A stretch of 18,566 bases of DNA from Actinocrinis sp035650855. GTDB taxonomy: Bacteria; Actinomycetota; Actinomycetes; Streptomycetales; Catenulisporaceae. Below, one piece after another: positions 7,791 through 14,898 of the stretch. Both the position numbers and the translations under genes were made by a program. The notes beneath the pieces were generated by a model that worked only from the letters and a program-made list of their open reading frames with translations, made no database searches and was not told the origin of the DNA. How positions within the stretch are numbered: the stretch's first letter is position 1; each line of letters begins with the position of its first letter. The stretch spans positions 1 to 18,566 of the forward strand of contig NZ_DASRGV010000400.1 of assembly GCF_035650855.1 (NCBI RefSeq), in the 5' to 3' direction.

Positions 7791-7794
7791 GCCG

Positions 7795-8799
7795 TCACCC
7801 CACCACCCTGGTCAGTGCGCCCTCGGTGTCGCGGCGCAGCACGAAGCGCTGGTAGACCAGCGCGAAAGCGAAGCAGATGATGAACAGGATCACGGCGACC
7901 GCGCTGGCGAAGCCGTACTGCTGCTGGCTGATGCCGAAGTTGTAGATGTACGTCACCATCGTGTTCGACGCCTCGGCCGGGCCGCCGCGGGTCATGATCC
8001 ACACCAGGTCGAACAGCTGGAGCGAGCCGATCACGGACAGGAAGATCCAGATCCGGATGGTCGGGCCCAGCAGCGGCAGCACCACGTGCCGGGTGATCTG
8101 CCAGGAGCTGGCGCCGTCGAGCGCGGCCGCCTCCCGCAGCTCGGCCGGGACCCCCTGCAGTCCCGCGAGCAGCAGAATGATGCCGAACCCGATGTACTTC
8201 CAGGTGATCACCACGAACAGGGTGTAGAGCACCAGGCTGGTGCTGCCCAGCCAGTCGTGCACCTGGCTGCCGAGACCGACCGAGGTGAGTATCTGGTCGA
8301 CGAAGCCGCTCGGCTGGAGCATCTGGTACCAGATCACGGCGGTGATCGCCTCGGACAGCACATAGGGCGCGAAGACCACGAGGCGCAGGAAGGCCCGGCC
8401 CTTGAGGTTGCGGTTGAGCAGCATCGCCAGGCCGATGCTCAGCGGCAGCTGGATGACCAGCGAGAGCCCGACGATGATCAGGTTGTGCCAGATCGAGTGC
8501 TGGAAGTTCGTGCCCTTGATCGCGCTGGTGTAGTTCGACAGCCCGGCCGAGGTGAGCGTCCCGTAGCCGTTCCAGTTGTAGAAGCTGTAGTAGGCGGCCA
8601 GCGCCATCGGCGCCAGCACGAAGCCCGCGAACAGCAGCGTCGCGGGCGTCAGCAGCAGGACGAGTTCGAGCCGCTTGCGCCGCCCGCCCGGACGGGCCGG
8701 CCGCGCCTTGGCGGCGCGGCCGGAGCGTCCGGGCGTCTTGTCACCCGCCACGGCGGGGATGGTGTCGGCCACCCCCGCCGTGACCCGTGCCTCGCTCAT
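7795..8799 (-). CDS. Carbohydrate ABC transporter permease, MalF-like (CUT1)
   Basis: The 334-residue protein has a long basic cytoplasmic leader (about 45 residues, Arg/Lys/Ala/Pro-rich). About six membrane helices follow, the first with LLLTPATLLFAGFVLAPMAL and the YYSFYNWNGYG motif common in UgpA/MalF-type subunits of Gram-positive CUT1 systems. The EAA loop is ELREAAALDGASSWQITR followed by HVVLPLLGPT. Its ATG overlaps the stop of the binding-protein gene by one base (TAATG at 8797-8801), so the two are translationally coupled. It forms the channel with the MalG-like partner. The substrate is inferred only from context: a GH3 glycosidase and a LacI regulator next door. Confidence 0.95.
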   Translation of the reverse strand: MSEARVTAGVADTIPAVAGDKTPGRSGRAAKARPARPGGRRKRLELVLLLTPATLLFAGFVLAPMALAAYYSFYNWNGYGTLTSAGLSNYTSAIKGTNFQHSIWHNLIIVGLSLVIQLPLSIGLAMLLNRNLKGRAFLRLVVFAPYVLSEAITAVIWYQMLQPSGFVDQILTSVGLGSQVHDWLGSTSLVLYTLFVVITWKYIGFGIILLLAGLQGVPAELREAAALDGASSWQITRHVVLPLLGPTIRIWIFLSVIGSLQLFDLVWIMTRGGPAEASNTMVTYIYNFGISQQQYGFASAVAVILFIICFAFALVYQRFVLRRDTEGALTRVVG

Positions 8800-10091
8800 T
8801 ACTTGCCGCCCGAACCGGCGTTCGTGACGCTCTGGACGATCGTCTGCGGCGTGCCCTTACCGGCGAAGAAGTCCGCCACCGCGTTGTCGAGCGACTGCCC
8901 GACGTTGGTCGGGAAGGCGATGTCGAAGTACATCTGGATGTACGGCGCCTTGGACGCGTACGACGAGATCTGCTGCAGGTTCGGGTCCGTCAGCTTGGAG
9001 GCCGAGGCCGGGTTGGCCGGCAGCGCGATGCCCTGCGAGGCGATCTTGTCCTGGACCGCGGTGCTGGCCAGGTACTTCAGGAAGTCCGGGCAGGCCGCGC
9101 TCGCCCCGGTGGTGCAGGAGAAGCCGTCGCCGCCGCCGAGCGCCACGGCCGGGTCGCCCTGCCCGCCGTTCACCGACGGGAACGGGAACCAGCCCATCTG
9201 CGACTTGAAGGTTCCGTTGGGCAGCAGGCCCTCCATGGTCGGCAGCTCCCAGTCGCCCTGCAGCTCCATGGCCGCCTTGCCGGAGGCCACCAGGCCGGCC
9301 GAGCTGCCCACGCCCTGCTGGGCCGGGGTGCCGAGGAAGCCGGTCTGGAACGGGTTGGTGGCCAGGAAGGCCTTGACGTCGTTGCCCGCCTTGGTCCAGC
9401 ACGGGTCGTCCAGCTTGAGGTCCTTGGAGGCCTGCTTCAGCACGTCCGTGGAGCATTCGCGCACCGCGAAGTAGTCCCAGTAGAACGCGTCGGGCCAGCG
9501 GTCCTTGCTGCCGATGGCGATCGGCGCGATGTTGTGCGCCTTGAGCTTGGCAACGTCGGCGTTCAGGTCGTCCATGGTGGCCGGCGGGGTGGTGATACCG
9601 GCCTGCGCGAACAGGTCCTTGCGGTACCAGAACCCGACCACGTGCAGGTCATAGGGGATGCCGTACTGCTTGCCGTTCGCCTGCCAGCCGGCCGCGGTGG
9701 GCCCGAGCTGGCCGATCCAGCTGGCGACCGCCGAGGTCAGGTCCATGACCTTGCCCGAGGTGATCTGGCTGGTCAGCTGGCCGCCGCCCCACTGCTGGTA
9801 GATGTCCGGCGGGTTGCCGCCGGCCAGCGCGGCCGGGACCTTCGTGGTGAACTGCTCGTTCTGGATCGGATCGACGGTGAACTTCACGTTCGGGTGGGCC
9901 GCGGTGTAGTCGGCGGCGGCCTGCGCCCACAGCGACTTGACCGGATCCGTGGTGCCGTTGTGCCACCAGGTCAGGTTGACCGGCCCGGTGCTGGAACTGC
10001 TCTTCGCGCCGCTGCTGCTGCTGCAGGCCGAGGCGGTGAGCGCCAACGCCGCCGCGGCGGCGACAAGGCTGACTGTGCGGATTCTGCGCAT
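8799..10091 (-). CDS. Extracellular sugar-binding lipoprotein of ABC transporter
   Basis: The 430-residue product captures the sugar outside the membrane and delivers it to the two permeases. The ATG at 10091 is chosen because it begins a clear lipoprotein signal peptide: basic MRRIR, a hydrophobic Ala/Leu stretch, then LTASAC with Cys23 as lipidation site, followed by a Ser-rich linker. The frame is open further upstream (to 10169), but that would add an implausible leader across the promoter region. The mature part is a family 1 binding protein (NLTWWHNGT near the start; GGNPPDIYQQWGG; many Trp and aromatic residues). The stop TAA shares a base with the next gene's ATG. Expression is probably controlled from the palindrome at 10184-10203. 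Confidence 0.93.
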   Translation of the reverse strand: MRRIRTVSLVAAAAALALTASACSSSSGAKSSSSTGPVNLTWWHNGTTDPVKSLWAQAAADYTAAHPNVKFTVDPIQNEQFTTKVPAALAGGNPPDIYQQWGGGQLTSQITSGKVMDLTSAVASWIGQLGPTAAGWQANGKQYGIPYDLHVVGFWYRKDLFAQAGITTPPATMDDLNADVAKLKAHNIAPIAIGSKDRWPDAFYWDYFAVRECSTDVLKQASKDLKLDDPCWTKAGNDVKAFLATNPFQTGFLGTPAQQGVGSSAGLVASGKAAMELQGDWELPTMEGLLPNGTFKSQMGWFPFPSVNGGQGDPAVALGGGDGFSCTTGASAACPDFLKYLASTAVQDKIASQGIALPANPASASKLTDPNLQQISSYASKAPYIQMYFDIAFPTNVGQSLDNAVADFFAGKGTPQTIVQSVTNAGSGGK

Positions 10092-10156
10092 GACTGGTCC
10101 ATTCCTGACGACGTCGGCCGAACTGGACCGGGCGAAGTGAGCCCAGGATGGCAGAG

Positions 10157-10185
10157 AGTTTGCGCGCAACTCGTGATCGTGTCAA
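10157..10185 (-). promoter_or_regulatory. Predicted promoter of the sugar ABC operon
   Basis: On the minus strand a perfect TTGACA (10185-10180) is followed after 17 bases by CAAACT (10162-10157), a weak -10 box. Transcription would start near 10150, giving a leader of about 60 bases before the lipoprotein ATG. The -35 box overlaps the end of the palindromic operator. The -35 and spacing are convincing; the -10 is poor. Confidence 0.55.
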
Positions 10186-10203
10186 TCGTTGTCGATAACG
10201 ATT
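10184..10203. promoter_or_regulatory. Palindromic LacI-type operator
   Basis: AATCGTTGTCGATAACGATT is a 20-base inverted repeat with a single mismatched pair (bases 8 and 13) and a central CG, the arrangement typical of LacI-family operators. It lies between the divergent binding-protein and regulator genes. It overlaps the -35 box of the leftward promoter (10180-10185) and covers the -35 box of the rightward promoter (10189-10194). Binding there by the adjacent LacI protein would block both the transporter operon and the regulator's own gene. The binding itself is inferred. Confidence 0.8.
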
Positions 10204-10217
10204 TACAACGCTATTCT
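10189..10217 (+). promoter_or_regulatory. Predicted promoter of the LacI-family regulator
   Basis: TTGTCG (10189-10194) and TATTCT (10212-10217) are separated by exactly 17 bases. The expected transcription start, about 7 bases after the -10 box, falls on the GTG at 10224, which suggests a leaderless mRNA. The -35 box lies inside the palindromic operator. Confidence 0.6.
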
Positions 10218-10223
10218 GGCCCG

Positions 10224-11228
10224 GTGCAGCCAAGCTCCCGCGTGACCATTCGCGACGTCGCCGCAGCAGCCGGCGTGTCGGTCGCGACCGTGTCCAAAGT
10301 CATCAACCAGCGCTACGGCGTGTCGGCGGACACCTTCGCGCGGGTCCAGGCCGTGATCAACGAGCTCGGCTACGAGGCCAGCCTCGTGGCGCAGAGCCTG
10401 CGCAATCACCGCACCAACGTCATCGGGATCCTGGTGGCGGACCTGGAGCCGTTCAGCACCGAACTGCTCAAGGGGGCGGGCGACGCCATCCGCGGGACCG
10501 GCTTCGAACTGGTCGTCTACTCGGCCGGCGGGCGCACCAGCGACCACGTCGGCTGGGAGCGGCGGTACCTCTCCCGGCTCAGCGGCACCCTGGTGGACGG
10601 CGCGGTGCTGGTCACCCCGACCGTGGTGGACGTGCAGTACGGAGCGCCGGTGGTCGCGGTCGACCCGCACACCGGCCCCTCCGACCTGCCGACCATCGAC
10701 TCGGACAACCTGCACGGCGCGCGCCTGGCCACCGAACACCTGCTCGCACTCGGGCACCGGCGCATCGCGCTGCTCGCCGGCCGGCCGGACCTGCAGTCCG
10801 CCCAGCTGCGCGAACAGGGCTACCGCGAGGCGCTCACCGCGGCCGGGGTGCCGGTGGACGAGCGGCTGGTGCAGATCGGCGCCTATGATCCGGAGGTCTC
10901 GGTCAAGCCGGCCAGGGAGTTGCTGAGTTCCCCCGATCGGCCTACCGCGGTGTTCGCGGCGAACGACCTGTCGGCGATCGCGACCATCGAGGTGGCCGAG
11001 GAGCTCGGGCTGCGCGTTCCCGAGGACCTTTCGATCGTCGGCTTCGACAACATCCCCGAATCGGTGCTGAGCACTCCCCCGCTGACCACGGTCGAGCAGC
11101 CGATCCGCACGATGGGTCAGCGCGCGATCGAGGTCCTGGTCAAGCTGATCCGGGGGGAGAGCCCGCAGGAGACCCACATCACGCTCGCGACGCGGCTGGT
11201 CGTGCGCCAGTCCACGCGTGCGCTGTGA
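10224..11228 (+). CDS. LacI-family transcriptional regulator
   Basis: The 334-residue product has the LacI helix-turn-helix at its very N-terminus (VTIRDVAAAAGVSVATVSKV, about residues 7-26). A hinge and a periplasmic-binding-protein-like effector domain follow (NVIGILVADL; HRRIALLAG; FAANDLSAI; LSIVGFDNIPES). It should repress the divergent sugar operon and itself, and release DNA when the imported sugar or a derivative binds. The start at GTG 10224 is preferred because it coincides with the predicted transcription start; there is no Shine-Dalgarno sequence there. GTG 10242, six codons later, is the alternative, also without one. The frame is open far upstream, but that is the shadow of the binding-protein gene. 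The GH3 gene follows after 88 bases on the same strand. Confidence 0.95.
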   Translation: MQPSSRVTIRDVAAAAGVSVATVSKVINQRYGVSADTFARVQAVINELGYEASLVAQSLRNHRTNVIGILVADLEPFSTELLKGAGDAIRGTGFELVVYSAGGRTSDHVGWERRYLSRLSGTLVDGAVLVTPTVVDVQYGAPVVAVDPHTGPSDLPTIDSDNLHGARLATEHLLALGHRRIALLAGRPDLQSAQLREQGYREALTAAGVPVDERLVQIGAYDPEVSVKPARELLSSPDRPTAVFAANDLSAIATIEVAEELGLRVPEDLSIVGFDNIPESVLSTPPLTTVEQPIRTMGQRAIEVLVKLIRGESPQETHITLATRLVVRQSTRAL

Positions 11229-11258
11229 CCCCTTCGCCGGCCGGCGGCACAACCCAAA

Positions 11259-11274
11259 AGTAAAAGCTCTTGCT
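11259..11274. promoter_or_regulatory. Imperfect palindrome upstream of the GH3 gene
   Basis: AGTAAAAGCTCTTGCT reads as a 16-base inverted repeat with 12 matching positions (two mismatched pairs), centred on AG/CT, 43 bases before the GTG of the glycosidase gene. It is not a copy of the operator at 10184-10203. It could be a site for a second regulator. No convincing -35/-10 pair is visible nearby, so the GH3 gene may also be read through from the LacI gene. Confidence 0.3.
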
Positions 11275-11316
11275 CGGACCATCGCTCTGTGCGCGTGAAG
11301 GACGGACGGACCGTAC

Positions 11317-13707
11317 GTGGCTATCGACGATCAACTGACCGCTGAGGTTTGGCGCGACCCCGCGGCCGAGGCCGGCGCGCGCGTCGGCGACCTGATGGCC
11401 CGGATGACGCTCCGGGAGAAGGTGGCCCAGCTCTACGGCGTGTGGGTGGGGATAGACAGCGCCGGGGGCGACGTGGCCCCGCACCAGCACGAGCTGGCCA
11501 CCGCGCCGGCCGCCTGGGAGGAGCTGATCCGGGACGGGATCGGCCAGCTCACCCGGCCGTTCGGCACCAAGCCGGTGGAGCCGCCGGCCGGGGCCGCGGC
11601 CCTGGCCCGCAGCCAGCGGCAGATCATGGCGGCCGGGCGCTTCGGCATCCCGGCCCTCGTGCACGAGGAGTGCCTGACCGGCCTCGCGGCCTGGCAGGCA
11701 ACCGTTTTCCCGTCGCCGCTGTGCTGGGGGGCGAGCTTCGACCCGCGGCTGGTGGAGCGGATGGGCGCCCAGATCGGCCGTACGATGCGCGCGCTCGGCG
11801 TGCACCAGGGGCTCGCCCCGGTGCTCGACGTGAGCCGCGATCCGCGCTGGGGCCGCACCGAGGAGACCATCGGCGAGGATCCGTACCTGGTCGGCACCAT
11901 CGGCAGCGCCTACGTGCGCGGAGTCGAGTCGGCCGGGATCATCTCCACGCTCAAGCACTTCGTCGGATACTCGGCCTCGCGCGGCGGCCGGAACCACGCC
12001 CCGGTGTCGATCGGCCGGCGCGAGATGGCCGACGTGCTGCTGCCGCCGTTCGAGATGGCGCTGCGGGCCGGCGCGCGCTCGGTGATGAATGCGTACACGG
12101 ACATGGACGGCCTGCCGGCCGCGGCCGATCCGGAGCTCCTCACCGACCTGCTGCGCGGCACCTACGGCTTCACCGGGACCCTGGTGTCCGACTACTTCGC
12201 GGTGACGTTCCTGCAGATCGAGCACAACGTCGCCGGATCGGAGGGCGACGCGGCGGGTCTGGCGCTGCACGCCGGGATCGACGTCGAGCTGCCGACGGTC
12301 CGGTGCTTCGGGCAGCCGCTGCTCGACGCGATCGAGGCGGGCGAGGTCGACGTCGCGCTGATCGACCGGGCGCTGGAGCGGGTGCTGCGGCAGAAGTGCG
12401 AGCTCGGGCTGCTGGACGCGGACTGGTCGCCGCAGGTGGCCGACGCCGAGTCGGTGCGGCTCGACGACGACGAGTCGCGCGCGCTGGCCCGCGAGCTGGC
12501 CGAGCGCTCGATCGTGCTGCTGCGCAACGAGGGCGCGCTGCCGCTGGCGGCCGGGAAGCGGATCGCGGTGGTCGGTCCGCGCGCGGACGAGGCGGGCGCG
12601 CTGATGGGCTGCTACTCGTTCCCGATGCATGTCGGCGTGCACCACCCCGAAGTGCCGATGGGCATCGAGGTCGCGACCCTGCTCGGCGCGCTGCGCGAGG
12701 ACACCGCCGGGTATCAGATCTCGTACGCGCAGGGCGTTCCGGTGCTCGGCGGGAGCGACGAGGGCATCGCGGAAGCGGTCCGCGCGACGCGCGCCGCGGA
12801 GGTGTGCGTCGTGGTCCTGGGCGACAAGGCCGGCCTGTTCGGCGGCGGCACGTCGGGCGAGGGCTGCGACGCGACCGACCTGCGGCTGCCGGGCCGGCAG
12901 GAGGAGCTGCTCGGGGCGCTGCTGGAGACCGGCACCCCGGTGGTGCTGGTGCTGTTGGCGGGGCGGCCGTACGAGCTGTCCCGGCAGGCGGACCGGCTGG
13001 CGGCGGCGGTGTGCGGCTTCTTCCCCGGCGAGGAGGGCGCGCACGCGCTCGCGGACGTGCTGTCGGGGCGGGTCAACCCGTCCGGCCGGCTGCCGCTCAC
13101 CTTCCCGACGGCCGAGGTGAACCAACCCTCGACCTATCTGGCCGCGCCGCTCGGCCACGCCAGCGGGGTCAGCAACATCGACCAGACGCCGCTGTACCCG
13201 TTCGGGCACGGCCTGTCCTACGCCCCGGCGACCTGGGTCGGCGTCCAGGGGGCCGCGCCGCAGCGGACCTGGGCCACGGACGGGACGTACCGGGTGACGG
13301 TCGCGCTGCGCAACGACCATCCGGTGCCGACCTCAGAGGTCGTACAGGTCTACCTGCACGACCCGGTGGCGGAGGTGGCGCGGCCGGTGCAGAAGCTGAT
13401 CGCGGCGCCGCGCGTCGACTTGGCCCCCGGTGCGGAGCGGACAGTGACCATCGAGCTGCACGCGGATCTGACGGCATACACCGGCCGGGCCGGCGCGCGT
13501 CAGGTGGACCCGGGCGAGGTGGAGTTGCGCGTAGGCGCGTCGAGCGCGGACATTCGCAGCACCCTGCGGCTGACGATGACCGGGGCGCGCCGCGAGGTCG
13601 GCTTCGACCGCGTGATGGAGCCGACGGTGACCGTGACTGAGGGGATCAGCGGCGCGGAGCACGTGGAGGTTCTGCAGAGCGGGAGCGTCCCGGCGCCGCG
13701 TGGCTGA
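11317..13707 (+). CDS. GH3 beta-glycosidase (beta-xylosidase/beta-glucosidase type)
   Basis: The 796-residue enzyme should release terminal sugars from beta-linked oligosaccharides by the retaining mechanism. The nucleophile is Asp292 in GTLVSDYFAV. The acid/base is probably Glu515 in GTSGEGCDATDLRLPGRQ. Substrate-pocket motifs include HEECLTG, DPRWGRTEETIGEDPYLVG and KHFVGYS. The domain order is TIM-barrel, alpha/beta sandwich (from about residue 400), then a C-terminal Fn3-like domain (EVVQVYLHDPVAEVARPVQK). SDY plus HEECLTG favour the actinobacterial beta-xylosidase branch, but beta-glucosidase activity is possible. There is no signal peptide, so it acts in the cytoplasm on imported oligosaccharide. 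The GTG at 11317 follows the purine-rich GAAGGACGGACGGA. It lies downstream of the LacI gene and is the likely catabolic partner of the ABC transporter. Confidence 0.93.
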   Translation: MAIDDQLTAEVWRDPAAEAGARVGDLMARMTLREKVAQLYGVWVGIDSAGGDVAPHQHELATAPAAWEELIRDGIGQLTRPFGTKPVEPPAGAAALARSQRQIMAAGRFGIPALVHEECLTGLAAWQATVFPSPLCWGASFDPRLVERMGAQIGRTMRALGVHQGLAPVLDVSRDPRWGRTEETIGEDPYLVGTIGSAYVRGVESAGIISTLKHFVGYSASRGGRNHAPVSIGRREMADVLLPPFEMALRAGARSVMNAYTDMDGLPAAADPELLTDLLRGTYGFTGTLVSDYFAVTFLQIEHNVAGSEGDAAGLALHAGIDVELPTVRCFGQPLLDAIEAGEVDVALIDRALERVLRQKCELGLLDADWSPQVADAESVRLDDDESRALARELAERSIVLLRNEGALPLAAGKRIAVVGPRADEAGALMGCYSFPMHVGVHHPEVPMGIEVATLLGALREDTAGYQISYAQGVPVLGGSDEGIAEAVRATRAAEVCVVVLGDKAGLFGGGTSGEGCDATDLRLPGRQEELLGALLETGTPVVLVLLAGRPYELSRQADRLAAAVCGFFPGEEGAHALADVLSGRVNPSGRLPLTFPTAEVNQPSTYLAAPLGHASGVSNIDQTPLYPFGHGLSYAPATWVGVQGAAPQRTWATDGTYRVTVALRNDHPVPTSEVVQVYLHDPVAEVARPVQKLIAAPRVDLAPGAERTVTIELHADLTAYTGRAGARQVDPGEVELRVGASSADIRSTLRLTMTGARREVGFDRVMEPTVTVTEGISGAEHVEVLQSGSVPAPRG

Positions 13708-13776
13708 CTCAGTGCGACCCGGCAGTAATCCGATCTCTGCTCCCCGCAGGCGCAGACAGCCGGTACAGTCCTGCCC

Positions 13777-13824
13777 ATGGCCTTTCCTACTCCAGGTTGC
13801 CGGTCCGAGCAGGTGCATCCGTGA
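13777..13824 (+). CDS. Possible 15-codon leader peptide before the lactonase gene
   Basis: An ATG at 13777 opens a short frame (MAFPTPGCRSEQVHP) whose TGA (13822-13824) overlaps the GTG of the next gene as GTGA. A -10-like TACAGT at 13764-13769 would place the transcript start on or next to this ATG, making it leaderless. No matching -35 box is seen. The 4-base overlap is typical of coupled translation, but a frame this short can arise by chance. Confidence 0.3.
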   Translation: MAFPTPGCRSEQVHP

Positions 13825-14669
13825 CCAGAATTGACGCGCACCACCACCTTTGGGATCTGGCGCGGCGCGAGCAGGCCTGGCTCGACGGTCCCAAGCTGGC
13901 GTCGATCCATCGGACCTTTACGGTGGCCGACTTCGCGGCGGTGGCCGCGGCCGCCGGGATCGAACGCAGCGTTCTGGTCCAGGTGCTGCCTGACGCCGAC
14001 GAGACGCGCGAGTTTCTCGCGCTGGCCGCGGACTCGCGGCTGGTGGCCGGCGTCGTCGGCTGGACGGACCTGACCGCGCCGGACGTGGCGGAGGCGTTGG
14101 CGGCGCTGCGCGAAGGCCCGGGCGGCGATCGGCTGGTCGGCATCCGGCACCTGGTGCAGGGTGAGGCCGACCCGCGATGGTTGTGCCGCGCCGACGTGAG
14201 CCGCGCGCTCACCGCGATCGGCGAGGCAGGGCTCTGCTACGACCTGCTGACGTACCCGCACCAGCTGCCGGCCGCGATCGAGACGGTGCGGGCGCTGCCG
14301 CAGCTGACCTTCGTGCTCGACCACCTGTCCAAGCCGCCGATCGCCTCGGGCGCCTTGGAGCCGTGGGCCACGGCGTTGCGCGAGCTGGCCGGCGAACCGA
14401 ACGTGTTCTGCAAACTGTCGGGTATGGTCACCGAGGCGAATCAGGGCTCGTGGACTGTATCCGACCTGCGGCCCTACGCGGACATCGCGCTCGACGCGTT
14501 CGGCCCCGACCGGTTGATGTTCGGCTCGGACTGGCCGGTATGCCTGCTCGCGGCCTCGTACGATGACGTCGCCGGGGCGGCGCGGGAGCTGACCGCGCAG
14601 CTGTCCGAGGACGAGCGCGCGCAGGTCTTCGGCGGCGCCGCCGCGCGCGCGTACCGGCTGGAATTCTGA
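13821..14669 (+). CDS. Amidohydrolase of the sugar-lactonase type (COG3618)
   Basis: The 282-residue protein is a TIM-barrel amidohydrolase of the L-fuconolactonase/2-pyrone-4,6-dicarboxylate lactonase group. Visible marks are the N-terminal DAHHHLWD metal motif (HxH), GIRHLVQGE, FVLDHLSKPP, FCKLSGM and the C-terminal FGSDWPVC. Members hydrolyse sugar-acid or aromatic lactones in the cytoplasm. The GTG at 13821 is chosen because GAGCAGG lies 7 bases upstream and the HxH motif then falls at residues 7-9; a TTG eight codons earlier is less likely. It is 113 bases after the GH3 gene on the same strand, so a role in handling an oxidised sugar (aldonolactone) from the same substrate is plausible but inferred. 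Confidence 0.85.
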   Translation: MTRIDAHHHLWDLARREQAWLDGPKLASIHRTFTVADFAAVAAAAGIERSVLVQVLPDADETREFLALAADSRLVAGVVGWTDLTAPDVAEALAALREGPGGDRLVGIRHLVQGEADPRWLCRADVSRALTAIGEAGLCYDLLTYPHQLPAAIETVRALPQLTFVLDHLSKPPIASGALEPWATALRELAGEPNVFCKLSGMVTEANQGSWTVSDLRPYADIALDAFGPDRLMFGSDWPVCLLAASYDDVAGAARELTAQLSEDERAQVFGGAAARAYRLEF

Positions 14670-14713
14670 ATCCGCGGAAACTTCGCATCAGCCTTCTACA
14701 AAGCCGGGTTTCT

Positions 14714-14732
14714 CTCGAATAACCGTTTCGAG
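14714..14732. promoter_or_regulatory. Inverted repeat after the lactonase gene
   Basis: CTCGAA and TTCGAG form a perfect 6-base inverted repeat with a 7-base spacer (TAACCGT), 45 bases after the lactonase stop and about 165 bases before the secreted-protein gene. There is no following T-run, so it is a weak terminator candidate. It could equally be an operator half-site pair. Confidence 0.3.
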
Positions 14733-14835
14733 CGCACTTCCACGCACGTCACAGGCCATGGCGTACTTCTCGCGCGCCCCCGTTTCCGCCTGGTTGTGAC
14801 ACCGGCGTTTCCTTATCGTCAACACCGGACCAGGC

Positions 14836-14848
14836 CCCTGACTCAGGG
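14836..14848. promoter_or_regulatory. Operator-like palindrome upstream of secreted Ig-like protein gene
   Basis: CCCTGACTCAGGG is a perfect palindrome of two 6-base arms around a single C, lying 50 bases before the GTG at 14899. It is within the 229-base gap 14670-14898. The position suits a repressor or activator site. A convincing -35/-10 pair could not be placed. Confidence 0.35.
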
Positions 14849-14864
14849 TTCGAATTTCGCGAGA

Positions 14865-14884
14865 GCGGCGGCGCTCGCCGCCGC
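14865..14884 (+). other. GC-rich hairpin next to the ribosome binding site
   Basis: GCGGCGGCG (14865-14873) and CGCCGCCGC (14876-14884) are perfect complements around CT. In RNA this would be a 7-base stem with a 6-base loop. It ends 4 bases before the GGGGG Shine-Dalgarno sequence of the next gene. It could limit ribosome access or be incidental to base composition. CTCGCCGCCGCGCTGG within it recurs exactly at 14950-14965 in the signal-peptide coding region. Confidence 0.4.
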
Positions 14885-14898
14885 GCTGGGGGTGTCAT

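Noticed and set aside
8787..10223. Long plus-strand open frame continuous with the LacI gene, as if an 813-residue fusion
   Set aside because: It is antisense to the well-supported binding-protein gene, has Arg/Gly/Ala-rich shadow composition, and contains the promoter and operator region. The LacI helix-turn-helix belongs at the N-terminus.
11235..11246. CGCCGGCCGGCG after the LacI stop as a terminator
   Set aside because: It is a 12-base palindrome with no loop and no T-run; common in GC-rich DNA, so not called.
11349..13640. 763-residue plus-strand frame inside the GH3 gene, and a 713-residue minus-strand frame opposite it (11179-13320)
   Set aside because: Both are Arg/Gly/Ala-rich products of high-GC codon bias and show no domain motifs; the GH3 frame has all catalytic motifs.
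14794..14819. TTGTGA and TATCGT as a promoter for the secreted protein gene
   Set aside because: The spacing is only 14 bases, too short for a standard sigma-70 promoter.
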